DNA of 64,000 nt from Steinernema hermaphroditum (GCA_030435675.1 CM059621.1:6014001-6078000), one strand, 5' to 3'; numbered from the stretch's first letter, positions 1 to 10,892 are shown. Numbers and translations are program-made. The notes: generated from the letters alone by a model not told the origin.

Positions 1-899
1 ATTTGAGATAGCTGAATGTAGATATTGCATTTAGTGGTGGCACATTGTGCCCTGGACGGAAAATAAACAACACTCTCTTGTTGCCCGATAAAGGTTACAT
101 CTGATAGTGCCCTTGATTGAACTAATAATCTAAAATGACTATTTGAGGGTCACATGTCCTTGTCCCACTAACTTGGGGCAAATCTGCTTAGCGACCTCCA
201 TCGATGAGTTCGCTCCAAAGTTCGCCTAGTCTTGGGACCTAGTCTTGCTTCATCACCTCCTTATCGTTTTTGAAGTGTTCTTGAGTGAGTCTTGCCAATT
301 ACGCCTTCAGATTCCGTTCTCGATAGATTTTCATGTCAATCCTGACTCCCTTTTCAACAAGGACGGGTTTCATTCGGCCCGTCTCGATGGGAAGTGGCTT
401 CTTGTGAACTGAACAGATCGAGGAAAACCTGTTTCATGGAAAACTCGCTCCTTATGTTGACTTGGGAATGGTTTGAATGAGAAAATCTATATAGTTCAGC
501 CGTTGCTATGTATACGAGCGTACACTCCTATTTTTACCAGTTTATACTTTTGGATCAAAAGCTGTGAAATGGATCAGCAAGAAAAACACGCATCACACCA
601 TAGCTTCTAACCTGATTCTAGTGAAAGTCGTGAATTCTGAAATGCATTTTTTCCTCTAAATATCTATAGATATCGTTCGTCACAAAGCACACTGTCCAGT
701 TTTCGTAAACACACATCTTTCGAAGTGTCCAACCGGTTCACCTCCCCATTTGGCGATTGTTTTCAATGTTGACGTCGTTTTGATCTTTGTGCAGTTTTTG
801 TGAACCACTCATCACATCATCTTGATGACATGTAGTGCAAGAATATAAATCATATTCTACCGTATTCTGATGTGCTAGCAGAATATGGCTAAAAAGTGC
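1..899. other. Intergenic, nothing recognised
   Basis: No open frame of convincing length or splice pattern is seen on either strand, and no repeat shared with the rest of the window was noticed. It lies downstream of the minus-strand repeat-peptide gene, so the right edge probably contains that gene's 3' UTR. Confidence 0.5.
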
Positions 900-905
900 T
901 TTATT
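900..905 (-). terminator. Polyadenylation signal of the DKKGKRS precursor
   Basis: AATAAA on the minus strand, about 150 nt past the TAA stop of the repeat-peptide gene. It is the first perfect signal downstream. Confidence 0.5.
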
Positions 906-1055
906 TCACAAGAGCATAGGCTACAAGGAAAATTCTATAAGCAGATACAAAATGTGGGTTATTTGAGGTGATTGATGGTGCGAAGTCAGTATGCGCAGTC
1001 GGCTAAATCATATGTGACAGTCTTAGGAAAAGGTCACATTACCTCATTGTGCTTC

Positions 1056-1817
1056 TTATCCCTTCTTGTCAAAAAATTCTGCAGATCGTTTTCCTTTCTT
1101 ATCTGCTGGGAATTCGGCCGATCGCTTGCCCTTCTTGTCGGTCGGTTCCTCAGGGATCGATCGCTTTCCCTTCTTGTCCGGGATCTCTTCCGGCACGGAC
1201 CTCTTGCCCTTCTTGTCAAGGAGCTCGAACTCAGCGGAACGCTTTCCCTTCTTGTCAGCCAGCTCTTCCGGAACAGATCGCTTACCCTTCTTGTCGAGAA
1301 GCTCAAATTCGGCCGAACGCTTTCCTTTCTTGTCGGGAATAGAGCGCTTGCCCTTCTTGTCGGCGAGTTCCCACTCAGCGGATCGCTTTCCCTTCTTGTC
1401 GAGAGGCTCGAATTCGGCCGAACGCTTGCCCTTCTTATCCGGAACCTCCGGGACAGATCGCTTTCCCTTCTTGTCGGGGGTCTCTTCCGGTACAGATCGT
1501 TTTCCTTTCTTATCAGGCAGTTCCTCGGGGATAGACCTCTTGCCCTTCTTGTCGAGAAGCTCGAACTCAGCAGAACGCTTTCCCTTCTTGTCCAAGAGCT
1601 CCTCCAATGTCACGGATCGCTTACCCTTCTTATCGGCGAGTTCTTCCGGAACCGATCGTTTTCCCTTCTTGTCGGCCAGCTCCCATTCTGCTGATCGTTT
1701 TCCTTTCTTATCGGCAAGCTCTTCGGGGACAGACCGCTTTCCCTTCTTGTCCGCGAGGGTGGTGGCGACCAAAACGGTACAAAGAAGGGCGAGAGTAATA
1801 AGACCGGTACACTTCAT
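1056..1817 (-). CDS. Secreted precursor with 18 DKKGKRS-headed repeats
   Basis: A 253-residue, single-exon product. Residues 1-22 (MKCTGLITLALLC...TTLA) form a clear signal peptide. The rest is 18 copies of a unit of about 13 residues, DKKGKRS plus a variable tail, ending in a nineteenth partial DKKG. Tails fall into two classes: S-(V/I)-P-E-x and S-A-E-(F/W)-x, interleaved. Unit lengths are 27, 33, 36, 39 or 42 nt, always in frame. Each unit holds KK and KR dibasic sites; cleavage at KR, trimming and Gly-directed amidation could release many short acidic peptides, or KK cleavage could release S...D peptides. This is inferred from general prohormone processing. The ATG at 1817 is chosen because a TATA box lies 33 nt upstream, which would put the in-frame ATGs at 1829 and 1865 outside the mRNA. 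Function is unknown. The design could be a neuropeptide-like precursor or a hypervariable secreted recognition peptide. Confidence 0.85.
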   Translation of the reverse strand: MKCTGLITLALLCTVLVATTLADKKGKRSVPEELADKKGKRSAEWELADKKGKRSVPEELADKKGKRSVTLEELLDKKGKRSAEFELLDKKGKRSIPEELPDKKGKRSVPEETPDKKGKRSVPEVPDKKGKRSAEFEPLDKKGKRSAEWELADKKGKRSIPDKKGKRSAEFELLDKKGKRSVPEELADKKGKRSAEFELLDKKGKRSVPEEIPDKKGKRSIPEEPTDKKGKRSAEFPADKKGKRSAEFFDKKG

Positions 1818-1849
1818 TGTGAACTGCATTTTCGGCCTCAAATGGAACG

Positions 1850-1856
1850 TTATATA
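1850..1856 (-). promoter_or_regulatory. TATA box of the DKKGKRS precursor
   Basis: TATATAA on the minus strand, 33 nt before the ATG at 1817. Its position supports a very short 5' UTR and the inner start codon. Confidence 0.6.
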
Positions 1857-1865
1857 GGCGAGCAA

Positions 1866-2875
1866 AACTCGTCAACATGTTGTTTATACCCGCAGTGTAA
1901 AAAGCTTGTTTATTGATAGAATCTTGTTTCTCTAGGCACATCAGGCGGGTAAACATGAAGCGGAAAGGCGGCGATCTAGGGAACGTCTCAGGCAGCATCG
2001 TGATCTGTTTTGGCTTCCGAAGATTAATGGTGTTCCAATCAAAGGTACAAGAGAACAAAGGTTGCCGGGTTGGGGTGATGCAACTGTTCGCCAAATGTGG
2101 GAGTTGGACCCTTCCATAAGCAGCGACCCATCGTTGGTGCGCAGTAGTCCACTGAAGTGACAGAAACCAAACAGTATGGTGCTGATCCGCCAGGGTTATG
2201 GTACCGTGCAGGCTTAATCCGGTGGGCCAGATTTCCCCTTTATCATTATCATTTACTCTTGACTCAATGGCATTCACCATGCAAGATATCACTTAATGCA
2301 CAACGAGAAACCGTAGATCACCGCAGTCAATGCTTCTCTTCTTCTTTCAGTGCAGAGCCCTTTCCTTTTGTAACTCAATGCACGATTTTGTCCATAATTA
2401 AGTTTAGAGTTTTCCTATTCTGAACAGCAAACGAAACAAGTAAACCTGATTGCCCTTGGGTGGAAACCTGATTGTCCTTAGAAAATTCGGGACAACGTGC
2501 TCCGTCTGTTATGGAGGATGGTAGTTCGCCAAAGACGGAAATTGGAATTTTCCATGAGCACCGATCGGCGACAAGGACTTTTAGCGATAATAATTATTGC
2601 ACACGGATGTGCACCGAAACCGAAGACGAGTGGCGGTCGTTCATTGCCATGAATATAAGCGGTTTGCTGGACGAAAGCAGAAGAAAAGCCTTCAGATACA
2701 ATAATAACTGTTTTCCAGGAATATTCGCGTAGTTTGATGTTTTAAGATAATGCAAAAAATCGGTTTTTTTTTTCGCTGCTATACATATTATACCATATTG
2801 ACGGTCCCTCCGTGCCGAAGAAAGAAAAGAAGCGGCTACGGTGTGATATTGTTTTTCTTTATGTTTCATGAGTCT
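1866..2875. other. Intergenic, no supported gene
   Basis: Several short open frames exist on both strands, but none has a signal peptide, membrane segment or splice pattern that persuades. Around 2246-2275 there is a short stretch resembling 56440-56470, so dispersed-repeat debris is likely. Confidence 0.4.
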
Positions 2876-3235
2876 CGAGTTTATTTCTCGTATCTAAGGC
2901 TTACGCCTTGCGAGACGTCATATATATGCACAAGAAACACATTGTCACTCCGTAGTCGCCGGTTTTCTTCTGGCTTCGGCACATAAGAGTAGAACACGGC
3001 GATCCCATCAGTGTGCGCGGACATTCGAGAGGCAAAGAGCTGATTCCGGAGACGGTGGAGCACAGCGAACTCATCTTCGGGTGGTGGCACGGACGTCAGA
3101 GTTGAGGAGCTTCGTTGTAACGCTTCTTCGGCTACTCTGGCGGCGCGGGTAAAATCGGGCGGTCGTGACGGGCTTTTTGGCAAGACGGTGGAACTACGGC
3201 TCCCTGGTGTTCCAGGCCTTCTGGGAGCCATAATA
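2876..3235 (-). repeat. SINE-like dispersed repeat R1, 5'-truncated copy
   Basis: Minus-strand copy of the family whose full-length member is at 49907-50422. It keeps the conserved hairpin (GGCTCCC ... GGGAGCC), the middle part and the 3' end with the GGCGTAAGCC hairpin followed by an A-rich end. The 5' third is missing. Short open frames that read LRLPGVPG here are products of this repeat, not genes. Confidence 0.7.
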
Positions 3236-3484
3236 GCGATTCATAATTGCAGAGATTTATTGTTAGAGGTGTCAACTGAAACGGTAATCGATAATCGAAC
3301 ATTTCCGATCTTAGCGTGCTTTAGGGATAATGGCGCCCTCCAGAATCAATTATTGATACCTTTTCGGGTTGATTTTGATCCCTTTTGGGATACAATCAAC
3401 CAGAAAGCATTTATCCGCACGCTCATCAGTGTAGTACGGTTGATTTCCAATCGTTTTCCTCGCTATTTGTTGATAGGACTGGAG

Positions 3485-3720
3485 CTATTGATGGGACTTG
3501 AGCTCTACATATATTCCGAATAGCGCGAAGAGCACCAACGCCACAAAAAAGAAGGATAGGAAGGCGAAAAGCACAGATAAATTATAATCTTTGTATTTGT
3601 AGCAGTATGTATCGATCAGCGTGTACAGCTCCAGTCCCATCAATAAGTAGCGGTTGGAAAATGGAACGATCTATGTGATTTCTGTGTAATTTGTACCACC
3701 GACCCAAGCATATTTGCGTT
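3485..3720 (-). pseudogene. Fragment of a membrane protein, broken
   Basis: One minus frame reads RKYAWVGGTNYTEIT, an in-frame TAG at 3671-3673, then FSNRYLLMGLELYTLID and a strongly hydrophobic run (LSVLFAFLSFFFVALVLFAL) ending in TAG at 3485-3487. This looks like a fragment of a multi-pass membrane protein; a chemoreceptor is likely from context, but no family was recognised. Part of the same segment is repeated in inverted orientation just beside it (3463-3512 on the plus strand also encodes RYLLIGLELLMGLELY). Confidence 0.35.
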
Positions 3721-4411
3721 TTTCCTCACGATTGGTCAGCCGGGCTACGCTGTTCAGTGTGTTCTGAGAAGTGTACAGGAAAATACCCATTATGGAACAA
3801 TACGACTTAATTCTTGCATTGCCGAATGTCCAGGAGAACGCATTTTAATGCATATCTTGGCTTTGCGTTCTATGTCATACTTCGAGCAGATTTTCTGCAA
3901 ATTAACAACCCAGGCTTCCACATCGCAAACCAGTTTTAGCGCGCGGTGCATTGAATGAAAATGGTGTGATGTTCATTCGGTTGTTATTGAAGGGCACTCT
4001 CTTTAAACACTGTAGACGGTTGTAATTGGACCTACTGCCTTTTGGGTACCAAAACAAGGACCATTTTAATGTGGAAGATTTATATTTATAATATGACCCT
4101 CCACTAAGAACAGAGAGGTTCCTTTTTTGTTGTTTATCTAACACTCTGTTAGCCCTATCTAACCACCAAATGTGCTTGTCTAGAAATGAGGATATCAGAG
4201 AAAATCACTCCGAGTAAGACAAAAAGGTCGAAGATGGGACTAAACACTTTTTGACCCTAAATCCGGCGTATTCTAAGAATAATGGATCCGGCTTTTGTCC
4301 GAGGAGTGGGCTGTTGATGCTAGCGCGAATGGTGAATACCATGAGTGAAATGGTTGAAACTATGACAAACAAACAACCATTACAAAAGTGTCCCATTTTC
4401 AATGTGCCAAC

Positions 4412-4464
4412 TAGGGATGCACCGACACGAAAAAAAACCGGAACCGGAACCGGGTGCATCCCTA
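4412..4464. mobile_element. Tiny hAT-type MITE, 53 bp
   Basis: Perfect 12-bp terminal inverted repeats, TAGGGATGCACC at the left and GGTGCATCCCTA at the right, flanked on both sides by the same 8 bp, GTGCCAAC (4404-4411 and 4465-4472). An 8-bp target duplication is the hallmark of the hAT superfamily. There is no coding capacity. Confidence 0.75.
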
Positions 4465-4472
4465 GTGCCAAC

Positions 4473-5424
4473 CCAATATGTCACACGAAGACACTTGGAA
4501 CTACACGGCCTACACAGAGTCGAGCCGACATCAGCTGCCAGTGCAAACGTCGGTGTTGTTAAGCATCTTAGGATGCTTCCGTGAGTGGAACAGACGAAGA
4601 GCTGATTATAAGTGAGAGGCCCCCCCCCCCCCGATTGCAATGCGTCTGGGTTGCAACGTTGTATTGCGTCAGAGGGTACAGTGAAAGCGGACCACGTTTG
4701 ACAGATCCTCTAATCTTGCGATGTTTGACTTTCAAAACGGATCAGACGGCCTAGCCATTTAATTCTCACCTTATATGTTGCCTTCATGTGCAGTTCCTTT
4801 TAGGGCTATTCTGTGTTCATGGTCCGCGACATACCAACTGGACAACTGAGATCCGTGCTCTTCAACGAGCTACCCAACTGCTTAGATTCTGAGATAGGCG
4901 TCGAGAAATAATGACATCATACAGTATATACAACTGGCGCCATTCGGCCAACAATTTCGCCGTCGTCGTCTGTCTTCCCACCCTCTACTTTGTACGGCTA
5001 TACGGCTGAGGCTGAGCTGTCGAACGAACTGATCGTGTGATGATCGTGGAATGGCACAGTGAAACGGCATCTCCTGGACATGGAAATAAAAACTTGACCT
5101 TAGTATTAATTGCAATTTTTCCAATTGGTTAAAGAATGTAGCAGACATTTTCCATGCCCCACACCCATACTGACTGCACATTCTTTTATGCTAATTCACA
5201 ATACACGGTGAGACATTTAAATATAGGCTGAGAAAAAGGAAATCACAAACAGCAAGTGCAAGGGGAAATGGACAAAAAATGTTGTAATGAGCTATTGTTT
5301 TCTTGCTGTTGTAGTCAATGTTCGTTCTATTGCAAGAAGCATAGGTTTTTAAGCGTCGCCTTGGTTAGTATTGAATGAATGATGTGTCTGCATTCAAATT
5401 GAGACAATTTGCTTTTTTTGTAAT
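4473..5424. other. Intergenic, nothing recognised
   Basis: Contains a C homopolymer near 4621-4632 and no convincing gene. The right end is the 3' flank of the minus-strand srt gene. Confidence 0.4.
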
Positions 5425-5430
5425 TTTATT
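5425..5430 (-). terminator. Polyadenylation signal of first srt gene
   Basis: AATAAA on the minus strand, about 77 nt beyond the stop codon of the srt gene. Confidence 0.6.
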
Positions 5431-5506
5431 GGATTAGTATCAGAAAAAATGCAGTAGAACATAGAACAAAACGCAAATATAGAAGAGTGGAGATCGGATG
5501 TGAATG

Positions 5507-6703
5507 TTACATGGTGGGTTGAGTAGACGGGGATGTTGGCTCTGTCATGACTTTGCAGACGCGCTGGGTACGTAGACGTCTAGGGGTGAGAAGGTCTATG
5601 ACTCCCTTGCGGATGGTCTTGTTCATGAACAAGTAGACGATGGCCGCTCCACCGTGGCTCGCTTGCCAGGTGACCTGTCCAAGAACGACAAAAACGGTGG
5701 GCGTTTCGAAGAACTGCATGTAGACGTAGATAATGGCGGCGATGAAGTTGAACATGCAGATGGTGCACGACTGGAAGATGATCTGTTTCTGCATGTGGCT
5801 GAGGCCTCCGGTGGCGTTGGCCGGGCGGGTCTTGATCCAGATGAGCACGGAGAGGACAAAGTAGAGGGTGAGAAGACAGACGACAACGGCGAAGTTGTTG
5901 GCCGAATGGGGCCAGTTGTGGTACTCCGTAGGGTCGACGTCGGTGTGGTTGACCTGGACTCCGACGTAGGGGTCGAAGAACCAGGCGAAGTAGGCCGACG
6001 TGTAGAGGAGCGGCTGGGTGAAGAAGAAGAAGTAGAGGAAGTAGGCGATGGGGAAGAGCAGCCAGATGAAGGTGCGCCACTCGTAGAAGAGTGTCTTGCT
6101 CAGTTCGGCGTTGGAGACGTCGATGCAGCGGTTGAAGGCCAGAAGGGCACACGTCATGCAGGCCATGCACCAGAGAGCTGCAAAGAATCATTCATTAAAT
6201 TGCCCTAATAGTATTAGGTCACTAATAAACACGAAATAGTCACTCGAGAAACTTGATTACTTGAGTTCTACAGGTGGTTTTTCCTCTATTAATAAGCGAG
6301 AAAGTTCAAAACTTACAAACTCCGAACGATCCGACAATGTAGAGAAAGTTGGGGTAAGTGCAGAAATAGGCTCCTTTGATGGTCATGAATCCGGTGACAA
6401 CTCCATTTATGAAAAGACAGAGGAAGTCTATCACCCCCAGGAAGGCCATGATCTTGTAGCAGGAGTGCTTGAAAAGCTCCCGTTTCATCATGACAGCCAA
6501 GCAAGGAATATAAGGGACCTATAAATATCACGATACTGTATGCTGGGCTACCGTAATCTTACCATGTAGACGACTCCAGAAATGAGATAGAGCCATCCAA
6601 GCCACGTGTTGACATGACCTTTCTCCTTCCATTGGTCCTCGGTGTACATGTCGCAGCGGTAGAGACGGTGATATTCGTGGGGGCGGAAGAGGTACAGTTC
6701 CAT
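5507..6703 (-). CDS. srt-family chemoreceptor 1 (7TM GPCR)
   Basis: Three exons: 6703-6563 (141 nt), 6518-6317 (202 nt), 6177-5507 (671 nt); 337 residues. The assembly is in frame throughout, with GTAAG donors and TATAG and TTGCAG acceptors. Family marks: N-terminal MELYLFRPHEYHRLYRCD with a Trp-rich stretch before TM1, KHSCYKIM in TM2, YFCTYPNFLYIVG, the ALLAFNRCID motif standing for the DRY region at the end of TM3, and MNKTIRKGV after TM7. Srt proteins are nematode-specific receptors, generally expressed in chemosensory neurons; the ligand cannot be read from sequence. Unlike the other three srt genes here, it lacks the introns in the 3' half. A TATA box lies about 50 nt upstream. Splice sites are inferred from paralogue alignment. 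Confidence 0.93.
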
Positions 6704-6753
6704 CTTCAGATGATACTAGAACGAATGGATAATGAGTAGGAGCACTGTGTGAG

Positions 6754-6761
6754 TTTATATA
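6754..6761 (-). promoter_or_regulatory. TATA box of srt gene 1
   Basis: TATATAAA on the minus strand about 50 nt before the ATG at 6703. Confidence 0.55.
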
Positions 6762-6779
6762 GTCCGCGAGTCCCGCCTA

Positions 6780-8283
6780 TTTATGCTCCGACAATAGCGC
6801 GCTAATCACAGAGACCGTGCACCTATAGTAGTCATTAAAAGACGACGAGGCGGTGCCCACAAGCAGGCCGTTCTAATGAACGCGACGCGAAGACGTTTTG
6901 TTCAACCTCACTAGGTTCGCAGAAGCGTGAGCCGTTCATTGAGAAGCTGAGTACACCGACGTTCTCACGAGGGCAGAGACTGTAATGTCAAGTGCATCGC
7001 TCTCAATGTACATTTTAATGAGCCCATAGACGGTTCCTGTTGGCCTAAAATGAAGAGTAGGAAGTGGAAAGGTTACGCATGAGCACCTTAAGAGGGCAAC
7101 AAATGTCGAAAGGGTGTCGTTTTACGTAAGCAAAGCGAACATCACTGAGGCGTTTAGGTTAGACCTTTGACATGCGTGGAATGATATTAAAGTGATCTTC
7201 GACAATTGGTGATGGTTTAAGTATCTGAAATATATCGAAACTGCTGGAGACGGATATGTCGGGAGTCTTGGGAAAGTCCCGGGAACTGAAGCGGCGTTTT
7301 TTTCGTTGTGAGACGAAAACATTGCATTATTTCACCACATCACGGGAAAATGATGTGGTTTTCAAAGTTTTTCCTGCTTAGTTTTATTCGATATTGGAAA
7401 CAACGTAGCTAGAAGGACATGAGCAAAAATAAACGAAGAGATCTTTTGTAAATGATTGGTTTGTGTGGATTAAGACCACTTTTTAAGCTCTTGGGCTGAT
7501 GCGCGGATACATTGAGGTCTAGGCCATCAGTCAAACCGAAAATGACCCTCTTTTTGCTGTGGTTCACCGTGTTTACCTTCACTGTGTTCGATTCTAATGC
7601 CCTGTACTGAAGCGAGAAGAAATCCGGTGACCCCGGTTTGATACTGTGCCGTTGGTGATCATAAAACGACGTAATCTCGTTGATTCCCGAATATTCTGTA
7701 AACTGTGTGGTTCATCTTTTGTGTCCCAAGCTGAGATACACAACTTGACCATCCAAAAATAAGACTATTCTCCTGTGGCATTGACTAACAGTGAAATGAA
7801 TAATAACGCCCTCATTATGCTATCAGTTTGACATCCGGGGGCATGATCCGAATCACAGTTCATCAGAAATGTCACTTAAGCCGACACAAAAGTGTTCAAT
7901 TGTCCTATTTTAGCCCACACATATGAAAGTGCCCGTTTTGTATATAAACAAAGAAAACAGGTGTATGGATTGAGCAAAAACATAAACATATAAGCCACAT
8001 TTATAGAAAGTGTACAGAATGTAAAGAGGACATACAATGAAAGTTAGATTTTGTATTTTTTGGTATAACCTAAAAGTGTTTTTCAGTATTTTTTGGTGCG
8101 TTCTAGAATACGGTAAATAAAGTACTTCACTTTAAAATCAGTAAATTATAAAAACAACCGTCGAACAACATTGTGTTATTTTGATAGGTTGCTTGAACTC
8201 GTTTGAGCACATAATTTCAGAGACTAAAAACTAAGTCAACCCTTGTGGTATCAACAAGGACATACATGATGTCAAAGTGAGAA
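6780..8283. other. Upstream of srt gene 1, no gene seen
   Basis: No coding signal, repeats or RNA genes were recognised. The first few hundred bases next to srt gene 1 may hold its promoter. Confidence 0.4.
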
Positions 8284-9266
8284 CTACGGCTTAAATTTTT
8301 GACGCATTTTGACACAGAAGTCATTCTTGAATATCGCGTAAACTCGCGACTCAAACACATTTAGAGCGGATCTACATATATGAACATGAACAGGGACAGA
8401 GGTATAATCACGTAGTTCTCGTGAGATATACTGACTTAAACCATCTCTGCAAGCACGGCAAAAACGCCTATAAAAGTTCGAACGATATGCGGACATGTGA
8501 CCTAGCTTTTAGGTGACTTCGAATCAAGCTGTGACCACATGGGAAACTCCCAAAACACTGGGATTTCCCGAGAACTTATCAAGGCCTACGCCTCTAATGA
8601 AATCATTCGTTTGGCTGAACCGTAAGCGTAACTGCATGAAATTTTGCTCCCATTGGATTTCTTGAACGGAGAAGAAGGTCGCATTTGATGGACAAAATAA
8701 GTTCACACAAAATATATCAATTCGACGAAGCCATTTTCTAAAAATCTTGAACTTATTTCGCTAACCACTGATCTTTAACATTATTAAATAATTTTTGAAA
8801 ATTGTTGTTTACGTCTGGTATGCACCTCATTAAGAAATCTTTGGTCCATTCCACGAAATTGCAATCGCAATAATTGAATCGGGTCACAATTGTCCAGGTG
8901 AGCCACAAAATTAAATCATCCCAAAAATGCGATTTTAACACAAAGATTTGTGACAAAATATGAAATTTCGGGGAATCCCCAATGACGATCGGTGATCACT
9001 ATTCTTGTTGATCTTTAGATTTCAGTTTTAAGGTTTTTCGTTATATATGACGTTTGTGAAACGTTGCAGTACGTGAGAGCTTTTAACTTATCATTCTGGA
9101 GGGGTTTACCAAAAATTAGATCTATAGGATCGTTCAAGAGTTTAACTACGCTTTTGGGAGAGACTGATGTTCTATCAGAAATTTGTTTTGGAACTGAGTT
9201 GAGAACCATCACATACTGCAACATTAAAAATGTCCTATTATCATCCGTTATTCCGAAGTAGTTCAT
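8284..9266 (-). other. Ladder of minus-strand open segments, unresolved
   Basis: Four consecutive open segments lie on the minus strand (9266-9015, 8956-8753, 8706-8524, 8496-8284), each starting near the end of the previous one. The second reads WTIVTRFNYCDCNFVEWTKD and is protein-like. No consistent splice chain was found and no family is recognised, so this may be a decayed gene or chance. Confidence 0.2.
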
Positions 9267-9319
9267 CTTTTTGTTTGTTATATTTTTGTGTGATCTTATA
9301 TAGCTTAAACGTCTCCAGA

Positions 9320-9425
9320 ACAGGCCATGAAGAATCGCTGCAACCGCCAGTACCGCCAGCCGAACCGAAGGTGACGTCCGCTGTGCTCCACCACCGCTGT
9401 GCCCTTAGCCATGTAGTAATGTGAT
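9320..9425 (+). repeat. R1 repeat fragment
   Basis: Matches the middle of the R1 family (CCGCCAGCCGAACC and CGCTGTGCTCC... as at 50165-50215). A short truncated copy. Confidence 0.5.
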
Positions 9426-9995
9426 CTAATACATAATTTTAAACCATGACAAAGCTTGGTGCAACTTTGATCGGTTCATAAAACTATGGTATCACCTCGA
9501 CTTTTATGCGTGTAGTGTGTCTCACCTCTATTCTTTGAAATCGCCATCATCATAAATAGGATTTATGTTTAATTAAATGAGTTCTGCAAAGAACAGTAAT
9601 TTCTGGAACACTTGTGTATCTTGTGATTAACTTACAGCAAGCGAAACTACAAGTGAATCATTTATAAAGATAATCATTTAAAGTTACACACGACCCGTAG
9701 GGCAAACTCATAGCAATTAGATTAGATTGGTGTGTTCCTTTTTGCTCGGTTCTTATAACATCGCTTTTGAACTACATAGACTGTGTGCCATGTGCTACCT
9801 ATAGTAAAACGATCAAATTGTTGGCTAGAATAAACCTGCACAAAGACGATCACCAAGCTATACACACATTAAGCTATAAAATAGAAAATCAAATCGAAGT
9901 TCATGGGAACATGTCGAGCATGAAACACAGTTTATTTATAAAAAAGTTTGAAAATTCAAGAAAGTTCACTCTCATGCAATAAAAATGAACAGAAA
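9426..9995. other. AT-rich intergenic stretch
   Basis: Nothing recognised on either strand. Confidence 0.4.
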
Positions 9996-10892
9996 ATGGC
10001 ATCAAACGACTTTCAGACGGGCACAGACTGTGTACAGAGTCCCACATCTGGGAAAAGGACGCCACCGTGGTATGTCGTCATCACTGAAAAGAGCACACAG
10101 CTGCGAAATGCTGATGGTGCCCTCACTGCCCTCGAAAGTTTGCATTTTATAGCTGGAAAGTTGAACGACTTGAAAAATAAACAGGTTGTTCCAGGAAAAC
10201 GTACTGTTTTCGACAATACTGCGCAGCGCACGCCGACAATTTGTACGAATAGTCCAGAAGTAATCTTCAGACAATGTGTGTTTTTAAGTCATGATCCTAG
10301 TGAACTGACATTCTACAAATGCAAAGATGTACCACGCAAACATCAATGCAAATTCGAAATATGCCATTTTGGGCACTGTTCTCAAAAACTTGTAGCTAAA
10401 ATAAACACACAACAGGCTATATCTCCATTTGTAAAACTAGAAAACCACACTAGTGTTCGTGGAAAAGTTAGTGGAGAATCTGATTCTGAAAGATGCACTG
10501 CATCCCTGAGCGCAAGAGCAAATTGGACGCAAGCAGTGGAGGCACACACAGGACTTGGTTCGCCAGGCCAATTCAACAATGGACATCCACAAGAAGCAGA
10601 CCCAAGGTTGGGGTTGTCGATTCGAATCGAATCGAATCGAACAGAATTTAATCGAATAGTTGGTGTTTCTACAAATATCGAATATTCGATGAGTTTTAAG
10701 TATTCGACAACCCTACCCCAGGCTTCTAATTCAATGGCAATTGACATCGTAAAATATCAGAATATGTGCAGGAGATATTCGAAAACATGGGGTACATTCT
10801 GCTGCAAGGTTGGGCACCATTTTGCAGATCCATGCTGGAGTTCCGAATGGATCGAATGTCAGACCTTTGGACTAAAACAGTGTTGCCCTTGA
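9996..10892 (+). CDS. Hypothetical 298-residue open frame, disrupted by a MITE
   Basis: An ATG-started frame of 299 codons, too long to be expected by chance in sequence of this composition, but with no recognised domain. It begins MASNDFQTGTDC; residues roughly 95-135 are rich in Cys and His (YKCKDVPRKHQCKFEIC). A 107-bp hAT-type MITE lies inside it (10609-10715), so the last part of the frame is element sequence and the original protein probably ran on in another frame. No introns, signal peptide or membrane segments were seen. It could be a young gene, an exapted fragment, or a relic of a larger element. Confidence 0.3.
   Translation: MASNDFQTGTDCVQSPTSGKRTPPWYVVITEKSTQLRNADGALTALESLHFIAGKLNDLKNKQVVPGKRTVFDNTAQRTPTICTNSPEVIFRQCVFLSHDPSELTFYKCKDVPRKHQCKFEICHFGHCSQKLVAKINTQQAISPFVKLENHTSVRGKVSGESDSERCTASLSARANWTQAVEAHTGLGSPGQFNNGHPQEADPRLGLSIRIESNRTEFNRIVGVSTNIEYSMSFKYSTTLPQASNSMAIDIVKYQNMCRRYSKTWGTFCCKVGHHFADPCWSSEWIECQTFGLKQCCP
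10609..10715. mobile_element. hAT-like MITE, 107 bp
   Basis: Ends TGGGGTTGTCGA and TCGACAACCCTA are inverted repeats; the inner part holds repeated TCGAA and its complement. Flanks CCCAAGGT and CCCCAGGC match at 6 of 8 positions, fitting an aged 8-bp target duplication. Confidence 0.55.

Noticed and set aside
1066..1857. Long plus-strand frames opposite the DKKGKRS gene
   Set aside because: The repeat unit is nearly always a multiple of three, so several frames stay open across the array; only the minus frame has a signal peptide and a TATA box.
3188..3523. Recurring peptide LRLPGVPGL at 3188, 31133 and 49862
   Set aside because: It is the translation of the conserved hairpin region of repeat R1, not a protein motif.
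5654..6208. 184-codon plus-strand frame over the last exon of srt gene 1
   Set aside because: It is antisense to a confirmed-looking receptor exon and consists of the Glu/Asp/Gly-rich shadow of membrane codons.
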